Assembly (NCBI RefSeq): GCF_010093815.1 | Contig: NW_022985553.1 | Coordinates: 189,511-253,510 of the forward strand | Source: Pseudovirgaria hyperparasitica | Lineage: Eukaryota > Ascomycota > Dothideomycetes > Acrospermales > Acrospermaceae | Direction: 5' to 3' | Length of the DNA: 64,000 bases | Shown here: positions 10,645 to 21,784 of the stretch, one piece after another | Layout of the letters: each line of letters begins with the position of its first letter | Numbering within the stretch: position 1 is the stretch's first letter | The notes under the pieces: generated by a model | What the model was told of the DNA's origin: nothing | Database searches by the model: none | The model's input: the letters and a program-made list of their open reading frames with translations, nothing else | Translations under genes and position numbers: made by a program

Positions 10645-12483
10645 TCACCACATAAACCGCTGCACCTTCCCAGGCTCTTGCGGCCAACCAAAACCACGAT
10701 AGAGAAACATGTAGCCCGTGCCGAGATTAATCAGCGCGAGCCACAAAGTCTCGCATACGAGAATACCATATGTCCATAAGGGATTTTTCGTGATCTGCAC
10801 TTGTCTATCGTGCACGTCTACAGCAATGGGTGCTGCGTTGATGCGCCACACGGCCCAAGGAATGATAAAATATCGAGGCTCGACCAGGGGGGCAGTGACT
10901 ACAGAGAGTGCCGTCGTGGCCAGCCATATTATGAGGAAACTGAATTTACCTTTGGGGGAGTCTATTGTTGGATCTGGTGATAATTTAGGACGTCGCGCAG
11001 CCGAGGAATCTGCTTGCCCGTTCTTCAAATGAAGGTTGCCTGATCCGGTCGACTGAATGATGAGCCATGCGCAAATGATGTAGATCGGCACAGCAACGTA
11101 TTTCACGATCGGGTGACGAAGAAGGAGTCGGAAGACGTAGAACACGTAATGGCGATTGTCTGCGAGCGTAAAGGGATGGACGATTGTATTCAGTTTGACG
11201 GCCAGAAGTCCGAGAAATACAAATGCGATGACAATAGGGATGCGAGGAAGAATCCTATGGTTAGCCGGCCTCTGGGTGAATGATTGAAGTCCTAATGGAA
11301 GATATTGGCGTGGTAAGAAATGCAACACTGCCGTCAGCAGAACAGGGATCGTAAGCGGAAACGAGAAGAACATCATGTATGGCCAGATGTAAAGCATCTG
11401 CGGGACATGGATAGTAGCGATGTGATTAGATTTGTCACCTGAACTGTTAGCAAGACGCGGCGTCAAAATATAGTTGCCTGAACTCACCCAATACTACACC
11501 GCCATTCCATGCCACAAAAGCGGCAAACATGACAATCAGGAACAGATATGGGGTGATAGCTTTCACTATGCTCCAGGGCTTTTTCATCGCACCCAGCGCG
11601 ACAGCCACCAGAAAGAACAGGTAATCTATATGTGTGAGTGTCTTGCGACTGACGTTTAGTTTTTTTACCCTATCATACCTTCAACAGAGGCATCTGCTAC
11701 GTCAAGATCTTCCATGTTGAGCCAGTCTGCTGAGGCATGACCGCTGGTTTTGGCCGCCTCATCGAGCATGCAGTGTGTCTTTAGCTCTTGGATTGCCGTT
11801 AGGCCAGCCGGGAAGACCGCCACCCAGAATATGTTCGTCTGACGAAACAGAAGTGCAGATGCTCCCAGGACCACAGAAATGACATGATGCCTAAATCCAG
11901 TAGCCCGTGTATAGAGACCCTTGAGCGTATGGTCGTAATGGGCTAGAACAAGAATGGTTGAAAGAACATCTGTATAGTACAATGCTGAGAAGAAGAACAG
12001 TGGAGGAAATAGTGTCACGTTGAGCGCGGAATGTAGTGTGATCAAAGATGGGCCATCAGTTGCACGCCGTGCCTGTGTAATACGGCCAACAAGGACTGCT
12101 GTCGGCACCAAAGTCAATATTAATCCTATGGTGTTCAAGGATCTCAGGGCAACTACATCACAGCGACCGGTGACTGCCAGCAAGATTCGTGATAGTAGGT
12201 ATCTGTATATGTCAATTGATGTTTGTCATTGTCTTGACTGGGATTTATGCTCACAGCCCAGGCGGAGTGGTAATTTTAGGATCCCAGATGACGAAGTGGT
12301 CGGCACAATAGACCTGAGCTTGGCGAACATGAAAGAACTCATCCTTAACTGTATCAGTTCATTTGATTCAGACACCTTTGAGAGACGACGAACTAGATAC
12401 GGTTCAGTCACAACACTCGAAACGCATGATGCCCAAAAGATTGCGACAGAACCCAGGACCGCAGCCGGGACAAGGAATGACAT
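10645..12483 (-). CDS. alg10: Dol-P-Glc:Glc2Man9GlcNAc2-PP-Dol alpha-1,2-glucosyltransferase
   Basis: Five exons (12394-12483, 12255-12343, 11679-12202, 11488-11625, 10645-11438) give 544 aa with many transmembrane helices. It adds the third and last glucose to the lipid-linked oligosaccharide in the ER lumen before N-glycosylation. Family signatures only become contiguous after splicing: EPYLDEFFHVRQAQVYC, WDPKITTPPGLYLLSRILLAVTGRCD, SALYYTDVLSTILVL, LLFRQTNIFWVAVFPAG, FTLADNRHYVFYVFRLLL and LVEPRYFIIPWAVWR near the C-terminus. The acidic DE in luminal loop 1 is the expected catalytic position for GT-C enzymes. All four introns are 49-53 bp and phase-consistent. It is divergent from psf2, with 229 bp between starts. 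Confidence 0.95.
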
Positions 12484-12712
12484 TTCGAGAACGGTTGTAG
12501 ATTGCTCCCGACCTCTAATTGATCTATTGATTCATTATTTTTGTCGCAGTCGCAAACATTGACTTTCCATGAAGAATTGGAGCCATCTCGATCTGAAGAG
12601 AGATGAGATCTAGAGCCGAGAAATAGCCGCCCACTAGGCCCAAGGCGGGAATTTCTGGTCAATATCTAACGACGAGCGATTCGATTCGATTCACATTCCG
12701 ACATACGGCAAC
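12484..12712. promoter_or_regulatory. shared divergent promoter, alg10 / psf2
   Basis: 229 bp between the two start codons; contains TCGATTCGATTCGATT-like repeats (12680-12692) just upstream of psf2. No known factor site is assigned. Confidence 0.5.
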
Positions 12713-13607
12713 ATGGCGCTTCCACTACCACCTAGTCTGACACCACAGGAGGTAGCATTTCTCTGCGAAATGGAGCTCGTCACCATAATACCCCGACAGA
12801 AGCTGCAAGGGCTAGAGCTGCTAGGAGTGAGTAGTCCCCGTTGAAGACGGACTGCAGCAAAAGGCATCGTATGTCACTGTTCGCTCGTGGGCCTAACTGC
12901 AACGAGCACATTAAGTTTATGAGCTGATTGAAGTCTTGTGAAGGGTTCTACACCTGTCCTCAACCCTCCTCAAAGAAGCGATATTCCCTTGTGGCTTGCA
13001 CTGCTTCTCAAACGACAACGACGTGCCAACATTGTCCCGCCAGCCTGGCTGCATCCCACATCTCTCACAGCGATTCTCGAATTCGAGACCGAACATTCCA
13101 AAGAAGCATTCTCACCTCCGCCGAAGCTACCCCCTCTCTCGGACGCGCTCCATGCCACCAGCCCCCCGTTCTTGCCCTCTTCCACCGCCGAAGCACCACC
13201 AGATGCCCTACCATATCACTGGTTAGAGATGGGGGAAATACTGTTGGAGGCAGCCCCAGAAGACTTCGAAGAGCCGGACCATGTCAGAAGGCTCATGCGA
13301 GATCTCCGGGAAGTCCGAATGGCAAAGCTCAGAACGGGTGTGGAAGTACTTGACGCTGGGGGAGGGGTCAAAATGAATGGTGTTGGCGCCATGGAGATTG
13401 CAGAAGCACGCGCATTCATCGGTGGGGTTATTGATGGGTTGAGGTAAGCGCTGACAAGATACACGACGAGAAAGCCTAGTGCTGACAAACGTTTCTAGGA
13501 AGATTGGGGCATCTCGTGAGCAGGCTCGTCGTGAACGAGAGGCCGAGGAGCGCGAGAATGGTTTCCTCGGAACACAGGATGATGAGGATGATGATATGGA
13601 ATTATGA
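12713..13607 (+). CDS. psf2: GINS complex subunit Psf2
   Basis: Exons 12713-12826, 12944-13443 and 13499-13607 give 240 aa. GINS (Sld5-Psf1-Psf2-Psf3) joins Cdc45 and Mcm2-7 to form the replicative CMG helicase. The N-terminal B-domain starts [23 protein letters not shown] and continues across intron 1 to [26 protein letters not shown], the family hallmark. The helical domain includes [42 protein letters not shown]. The last exon, after AG|GTAAGC, encodes a charged tail with acidic DDEDDDMEL. An insertion of about 40 residues rich in Pro/Ser lies between the domains, common in filamentous fungi. Intron 1 is 117 bp with a plain AAG acceptor, so that boundary is the least certain. Confidence 0.93.
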
Positions 13608-16600
13608 TCATGTCCTGACCCTATAAAGTATATTTTCACTTCCGGAACAGTCCAACATCGCCGAAGCGCAGTCGTTCGTTGTTCAACCAAGACCCCTCTC
13701 ACACGAGACGAGGATCAATAATATGCTATCAGCTTTACCCTGGAATCGCTTTCCCAGCAATCCCCCGGCCCAACGGCATCTCATCTCAATCGTCATGCAG
13801 CTGTGGAACGATGAAAAATACGAAACACAGAACAGCTGGGATGAACCTGGGTCTACGTCCGGGCGGGATAAGGCCCGAAGATGTCGGGATATACCTGGAT
13901 CGTATGATTACGAAGACCCGGCAAAGAGCACCATATCCCTGTCACGGAACCGAGTCCGATGTAAAATCGCACCACGCTCCGGGGCTTCGTGCTGGGATCA
14001 ACTGTAGCGTGCTGTACACGAAGTCTTTGCATACCTGTATATATACCTCTGGGAGGTAGTAGTTTGCTAGCTAGCTAACGCAATGAAGTAATCGCATATA
14101 CTACGGAATATCCGAAAAGGCCATGCACATCGATACATACATGTACGTCCTGGCTGATATGTGTAGAAAGGGGGGTCCAGAAACCAAATGGTTCCGAGTA
14201 GGAAGAGCTGCAGCATCCAAAAACAACATGTAGCAGATCACCATGCTCTGCCATGCCGGGCAAAGAAGACATCGAACGCCGTAGAACTCCGGGAGAATTT
14301 CCTTTTCTCTCTCAAAACGTGGCATCTAAATGAGGGTCTCCCAAATCTACGGTATGGTGTGAAGAACAAAAGAAGGAAAAATAATTACAGGCAGTCCCGT
14401 CGACGCCGCATCGTGATTCCATCGTCAATGGGTCTCTCAGTTTCACAATTGAGCACATACACAAACACACAGTGGAGCAGTCACTGCATAGATAGTACTG
14501 TAGGTACAGTGCATTGACCCCCCTCAAAAACAAGGATAGCCCTGTCCATGCTCCAACGGCGCCGCATGTATCCTATATAATTCTAGTACAGCGGTGTGCG
14601 ACCGTCTAGACTCAGAGCCGCAGAGTGGGCCAGTCGCACAGAACTTCGCTCCTTCATAACAGGTATGCCGCGAGAGTCTAGAGACAAGCACACAACAGAG
14701 CAGCAGCATTCAATCATGATTATCTAGCCCCCCTTTCATCCATCGTCGTCTCTATCCCAAGACTACCCTATGCCAAACACTGTCAAAAGACCTGTTGATC
14801 CGGCCTCTTGCTTGCCTTGCATTGCCTGGCCCATACCTTGCTTGCCTCACGATCGCTACCTCCGCCACGCTATGGGGTCCGTATCGTATCGTATCGCAGA
14901 ACAAGGCGAAGCTTACGGCTATCATCACTGACTTTCTAACAGAAAAAGTCATGTCCAAGTGCTTGGCTGCCTGCTGTAGCGCCTAAGGCAATCCTACGGC
15001 GCCACGCCCCGAGAGCCGCGCCACCCGGGGCCATAATGGAGTGGAGGCTTAGGGGGGGCCTTTCGAGGACGGGGGGGGGCGCTATATCTCTATTTCCAGC
15101 AAAAAATCCGCGCTGTGGATGGAATGAGATTGGAATGGGATGGGACCCATGGGAGCTCGCTTGCAATCCTATTCCCATGCGCACTGGAGAATCCAGCCAG
15201 CCCGCCCAGAGCTAGCCCGCCGCCCAGCCAGCCCTCTCCGTCCCAGCAGCGCGTCCTATCATTCCGCGCGACTAAAGGGTGTCATTTGTTTACAAGGGAC
15301 CCCGGTCCAGGGGTTTGCAAAAAGATCATACTGTAGAATAGTAAGATAGTAAATTGTTGTAGTATAGCTGCGTCCTGGCGTGTGCGCGGCATATCATACC
15401 CCCTTCCTGGACTGGCTGGCTGGCGGGCTGCACGCCAAGCTCGCGCGCTTTTGACCAGCTCGAGGTGCACGAACGCGGTTGTGTACCTGCCGGGGGCCGA
15501 CGCGTTGTTGCAGAGCCTCTTCTTCGCCTACACAGCTGCCGGCAGCTGAGCTCGAGCTTGCATTGAGCTCGAGCTCGACGTATTTGGCGGCCTGTGCATT
15601 TTTCTTATACTGCTAGACTTTTTGCACGCGCGGTACTGATTGTTTCTCTTCGCCAAGTCTTCCTCGGACGCTGCGGATGCAATTACGCAGACGCAGGCAA
15701 GGGGCGGCGGTAGAAGAGAAGACCAGAGTCTGCCGGCCGCGCGTTTGTTTGCGTTGTTTGACAGACCTTGGGTAGAAGGTAGTCAGTGTCAGTCTTGGGG
15801 ACCGCGTTGCTGGGACAAGGACCTCGTCCGAGTACTCTCCCGAGGCTCGAGGTCATCGTACTGGTAATGTACTCGCTGAGCATCCCTTTCTTGGTGAGGC
15901 GGGTCATCGGCGTGATTACGATTGCGAAGACATTGTACGTAAGAACGGGGGTCCACGGCAAGACGACGCAACGCGGAAGGCGTTTTCCACGCCCCCAGGA
16001 GAACCACAAGTTCAAACGCGATACACGCCGTCGCGCACCCGTCGTGCGACCGCCTTGAGCGGAGGTTTTATTTGCAAGACGTGGAAGTTGGGACCACGCG
16101 AGATGGCAACGGGTTCTCTGGGTCTGGGTCTGGGGCGGTTCCAGCACGTTCTGGTGTTTACTAATTATGTTATTTGTTTGTGGTGATTTGCAGACACAGC
16201 TCCGTTGATACTAATAGCCAAGAAGACGCTGAGAACCTGTCCAGAAACGACGGTCTTAGTCTCATCACCATCCTGAGGCAGATGGATGCGGGCACAAGTA
16301 AAAAGTAATCTTCGGTGTTGCTATCGAAAAGCAGCTGCAACATGAAGATACACTCCCACCCAAAGTGAAACTGCTAGATACGGTCGGCGCGCCATTGTAC
16401 TGGAAACCTGCCGCGCCACGGATGGTTTCTTGGGCTCCTGGCTGCATTGCTGCAGTGCTGCTTTAGAAGAAATGGCGGCGTGGATACGTTGTGGATACGG
16501 TGGAGACGGGTGAGAGGAAAACGAAGCTATTGGCGACCGACTAGGGCGGCCTGGGCACTGGGCAAAAATCGCTTTCTTTCTTCTCGGGTTATAGCCATGG

Positions 16601-16669
16601 CGCTGGGCAGAGTTTCTAGCGTTGTCGAAAGAAGCCCCGAATACCAAGCAGCCTCTAGAAATTGATTAC

Positions 16670-16690
16670 CACGGATTGTGATAATCCGTG
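16670..16690. promoter_or_regulatory. 21-bp dyad with CGG-N11-CCG spacing, possible Zn2Cys6 factor site
   Basis: Two perfect 8-bp inverted arms, CACGGATT and AATCCGTG, flank GTGAT. Inside them CGG and CCG are 11 bp apart, which is the Gal4-type half-site arrangement for zinc-cluster dimers. It stands in the long gene-poor region, about 5 kb upstream of the RasGEF start, so a target gene is not obvious. A chance palindrome is possible. Confidence 0.3.
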
Positions 16691-19600
16691 ATCGACCACG
16701 AGCGTCGTGCTGTATGCTGACGACATCGGAGAATTGAGTGATGACGAGAGACACGCTATGCTGCTTGGATTGATGCATATCAGTCGATAACTAAGTGAGA
16801 AGCCATAGTTCTTGGTAATGTGTAATCCCTCTCATGGTCGAGGAGGGTATGCTTAGCTTCAATAATAGGTCTCGCTGAAGACTGGACGAACGAGGTTAAA
16901 GATTGATTGAATGCCTGGCCGTCATCATCAGTTTATACATAATACAATGCAATATTATAGCACCGAAGAGATTTCGTCGAGTAGTAAGCCGGTCGTAGAT
17001 ACTCAACAGAGGAATCTATGACTCAGACTATACTGATTGAATGATGTTGCTGTCCAGACATGTTGAGATCCGTCTGGCTATGTTTTGATAGCAAGTCTAG
17101 CAGCTCTTTGAAGTTTGCACCAAGTCGATGCCTACGATGACACTGTTGCACTATGATTGATGCTATAATGCTCTCAATACCAGAGAGAAATAGAGCGTAT
17201 ATTTGCTTCATGAATGCTGTTTCGCGAAATATTATGTGATGTTCGAGCGCATCGAAGTCAACTTATGATCGGTGCAGGGGAACCTTGCATACCAGTGCAT
17301 CGTAGCGAAGCTGTAAATGTAATTTGATCCCCAGTATATCATCATGTTATTCTCAGGGTCTCAGCAATGTACCTCCAGTATGGCGTGATAGATCTTTAGC
17401 GTGTCCGTTTCATGTTTATGATACTGACTTCTCGTTCGATCTCTAAGACGTGAGAACGGTGGTACGGGTGAGATGCGAGGTCTAAATGATTGAGCCACTT
17501 GTCAAAACCCTCCTCCTAGAAAACTCTAGTGAGTGTAAAGTCAGTAAAATTCCAGTATTGACTGATGCGATCTGCATAGTTCTCTTGAGACGGGAGTCAG
17601 AAGTCGACAATAGTGCAATTCATAGATGAAACCAAACATCGTATGTCATGTGGAGGCCAAGATGTGGTACTGTAAGGTTCTGTCATTTCTTCATTTCTTC
17701 ATAGGTGGCACGAGCGTCAAGAGCCGAACCGACAGATAGTGTATTTGCTTTTTGACACTCAGCTGCTATGGCAGATAGGTCCCGCTCTGCTGGAACGAGG
17801 CCTCGAGATCGATCACTATATCAATCTGAAAATGATCAGGTGCTGATGATCTGAAACATATCGCTAACATGTTTATTATTTCTTTTGCGTCGGATGAAAG
17901 CAAGGATCTAGGAGCCGGCCTCAGAGTCTGGAGAATTTCTGCAAACAAATGCCGAACGGGGTCTAGCAAGCACCAGACCGTCTAGCGGCTACTGTGATGG
18001 GCGAGGATATCACACGCTAGCTGCTGTCTGTGCGAACGCCCAGCACAGGCTTCAGAGCCGCGGGTAACAGGATTGGGAAATGCCGTCGACTGTCGGACGG
18101 AAATGGTCGATCTTCCACAAGTAGTTCGGTCTTGACACTTGTGTTCTGTGCCCACTCAGTCACTGCGTAGAAGATTTGTGGGGGTTACAAACAAGCATTC
18201 TCCTCTTCGGACTCACTACTATATTCGGCACATCTGGTTGGATGTAACAGGATGTTGGAATCGATTGTGATAGGGCGAGATCAGTCGGTAGATATGATTT
18301 CAGATGCGATTGCGCATCGTACCACGGCTGTGATGGGTTTGCGCGATGTGATATAAGATCGCGTCTTAAGCTTGTAAGATGAGGCTTCAAATTATATCGT
18401 GTGAGATGTAGAGCTAGCTTCTCACTAGACAGGACAGGATATCCTTGTACCTGATGGGCGCTGCGGTCAACGAAACAACAATGCAATTGATGACTTGATG
18501 CCATGCTTTCTGAGGTTCTCTACGGTATAGTGTCGGGAAAGTTCCTGAAGCATCAGGTCGCAGAAGAGGCCAGAGCCAAAAACACGGGTATTGGACTCGA
18601 GGGTGGAGAACTGTGGGAAGGACTGGGGACGACGTCGAGACCTCAAATGAACTGACAAGACTAATCTTCAAGTGGCTTTGGAGCTAGCGCGACATTCCCG
18701 CACTCCGCGAAGGAACGGTCTCACAGTGCCGTCTTGTGTCTAGTGTGACTTTACGATTAGCAATGCTGGATCAGCAAGTCCTGACGCGGGAGATACAAGT
18801 CAAAAGTGATCTCTCACGAGCGTCGACTCCGAATCAGAAGACGACAGCAAATGCTTTCATGCCGCATCTGCATTTGAAGGTGCAAGCCACCGACGATGCC
18901 GCATGCTCAACGTCCTCGGAGAATATCAGCAGTTTAGAGGAAGCGGCCCCAGACGGAATTGCAACTCGGGTGCAGGCTTGGCGTGAAGATTCGGATCCTC
19001 GCTCTCAGGTCCCTTCGTGGAAAACTTTCCTTGGCGCATGTCGCCCTTGTTCCTGTTGATCGCCTGTCGAATATGCCATAGATCAGCATATCCCGTGGGC
19101 CAACGTCACTGTCAAGTGCTATTGGTTCATATGACGTGGTCATTGCTAGCTTCTTGTTGTTGTGAGTACAGAGTACTACACCAATAACACGAAGCTCTAG
19201 GTCCTGGGGATCTGTTGTGTATGAAACTGCAAGCACTGATGAATTGGCTGGCTGCACCATCAACGCGCAGCAAATATGATGGTGGTAGCGGGATGATGCG
19301 GATTGCTTCCATGGACATCGGCAAGCAGCAATAGGTTGATGACAGTGCAGGCTGGAGCATGGCGCATCATCATCAAGGGTTCGTGACGGCGGTTAAAGAA
19401 TGCAGTATTACACTTGCATGCCAGCTCCTAGTCATGCTCAGCACTGCTTTGTTAACTCCAGGGCAAATGTGGGTGGGAATTTCGAAGAAGAGAAGAACAG
19501 GGTTGTGAGATTTTCAGCAGCACCCTGAACGTGAACCGTCATGATGCGGCTTGCTGAGAGATTCAATTTCAAACCACGATACGAACGAGATTGGCGCGTG

Positions 19601-20580
19601 TGAAAGGGTGGTGGTTATATGGATATGCTTGGGCGGCAAGCGGAAAGGATATTTGGTTTTTGGCGTAGAGGGAGAGTAGTATGGAAGCTGGAATCACATG
19701 CTCATGGCTTCCTGAAGCGGGTGCGTTCGATAAATTCATCACACGCGTTCATTCGGGCTTTATTGGCAGGATGAGGAGCACGCGACTCCCATTGGATGGA
19801 GTTTTCGCGAGCTTCTGGACGCTGATTGGGTATGGGACAAGATATAATCGGCGAGCATACGTGCAGCAGTCTCCAATATGGCTATTCCCCGCTACGTCTT
19901 TTCTCCCTGCAGAATTCTGCAGAATATTGTGCCAGGGCTTGCAGCAAGACCTGGCAGCTGAGGATATATTTCGTACAGACGCGACGACACGCGAGTGCGG
20001 TCGAGTGGAAGCGGTTCGAGAGACTATGCTGCAATTTCTGCTCTACCAATATGCATCTAGCAGGGGGAGGCGCAACGTCGATTGTCGACGTCGGTACTGG
20101 AGGCTGGAGCTTTGGTACGCCGTCTATCGATGGATTCGATGGGTTGCGGGGAGCAAAATGCGGTGCCGGGCCGTTGCCATCAGCAGTGAGAGGGAATCAA
20201 AGAGGATCTTCGAGGCGCTCTCTTGTCTATACCAATTGTGAGATAGCTGAATTGGCCAAGCTTCCCTTGCTCTTTTCGCACTTTGCTCGTTGCTCTTCTC
20301 GCAAGCTGCAAGCTGAGGGCTCAAGCGTTGTGGATTTAGGTAGATGGGTAGGTAGGCCGTGGTTGAAAGGGGGGGGGGAGGGTGGATGAAAGGTGATATT
20401 GCGAGAGTTTTTGCGGGATTGGGGATGGGCTCGGCTCGACCCAAGAGTCAGGTACAGTGCACGAGCTTAACCCCTCCCCCCCTTTGACCCCACTGAAAAG
20501 AGATCCATTCCACGCCAACGGCCCAATACTAGTGTGTAGTCCCCAATCTTTCGAATCTAGGGGCTTTTACTAGCCCTGAC

Positions 20581-20671
20581 CACCCAGCCTCCACCACCAC
20601 CACCACCAGTCTACCAGTCAGTCTACCACCACTAACCACCACATTCCCACTATCACCACCACCACCAACAG
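20581..20671 (+). repeat. CCA/ACC trinucleotide-rich low-complexity tract
   Basis: A run of imperfect CCA/ACC triplets with interspersed CTA and GTCTACCA units, in the presumed promoter or leader of the RasGEF gene. Simple-sequence tract, not part of a supported coding frame. Confidence 0.7.
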
Positions 20672-21784
20672 GCATCGTGCACAGCCAATGGGCCCGCGCT
20701 CTCACTAAAGCTAGCGGGCAGCCTACCTAGCCTAGTAGGTAAGATGCATCCTAGGCTTGTCGGTCGCAGAGTGCATAGTGTGGGCCCTGCACGCCGTTGG
20801 TCGTGCTCCCCTTGTCAACAAGAGAAAACTGCCTATTACTACTACTTCCATACTATGACCATCACGAATGCAACCACCACCCTTGCTTTATTATACTCAC
20901 CCTCATGCCCGCGTCGTCCCAGTTGAAAGGCGATTCTGTTTGGTTTCTCCATACTGATCTGCTGCACCCGGATAACATCAAGCATCTTGTTGTTCCGTTC
21001 ATCAATTGAGCTGCATCTGCTCTTGCCTCTTCTATACCCTCTTCTCCTCCACTATTCCCACCCCACTTATCCTTCTCTGCAAGCATCTTCAGTTCCCTTG
21101 GCTCGGTCGTTGTACCTGTCTCACTCTGTCTGCAAATCAATCCGGTCGCTTTCCATCGCATCGGGCCTCTCTCTTTCTGCTGCTTCATGTACATGCCTGT
21201 CGCTTAACTTTTTCCTGTGTGTTGTCAAAAGGGTCTGCGCTGCTATATCAACACAGCACTGGCGTCTGGCTTCTTCTCCTTCATACCTACGCACTCACCA
21301 AGGGACCTCATCCCGTCCGCAGCTCAGCACTCCGAACCATTGACTTGTTTCGCTTGCACCACTGTCTGATCCAATCATCCTAATCACGTCACATCTGTGT
21401 GACCATCTGGCTGGCCAACGGATAACCACCTTTCCCACGTTGGTGCCCTCAAACAGCTGTCGTATACAGATTACAGTGTCATCTGTCGTCATAGATCTGT
21501 CCAGCTCTGGCTCCTGCATGCTACCGGATTCAAGGCCCCACCGCCGGTGTATTCTTAAGCTTACACATTCACGCCGCTCGACGTGTCTGGCAGCTTTGGC
21601 GCACTCTGGAACGAAACAAACGGGAAACAGCTTTTGCCATCACTTGGGAGAAAGAGGTGGGATTAATGTTATGCGAGGATCGATCTCACCGATTTGTCCT
21701 CAGCCTGCCTCCCGCTAACGACCAAATACTCGAGAGTTTTATTTGAAATTGGAGTACGGTGCGCACTGGAAGGGCTATTCCATC

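Larger units (their letters stand above)
13608..21784. other. 8.2-kb gene-poor region upstream of the RasGEF gene
   Basis: No gene can be supported on either strand. 14.8-16.6 kb is GC-rich, with a G10 run at about 15071, a GTATC triplet repeat near 14880 and a GAGCTC/CTCGAG-rich patch at 15545-15580. A minus-strand stretch at about 17.8-19.3 kb has several coding-looking pieces in different frames, but no model holds together. A plus-strand frame of 186 codons at 19681-20241 is rich in Trp, Cys and Arg and looks spurious. 20.58-20.67 kb is ACC/CCA-repeat, and 20.9-21.7 kb is pyrimidine-rich, as expected for a long promoter and 5' leader. Confidence 0.5.

Noticed and set aside
12928-13353. 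141-codon plus-strand frame overlapping psf2
   Set aside because: Wrong frame of psf2 exon 2; low-complexity Ser/Arg/Pro translation without family.
15640-16147. GC-rich frames on both strands with a hydrophobic segment
   Set aside because: Frames overlap head-on, no splice signals or domains; treated as gene desert.
19681-20241. 186-codon plus-strand frame starting with ATG
   Set aside because: High Trp, Cys and Arg content, no domain, no homology recognised and an overlapping frame of equal length; looks like chance.
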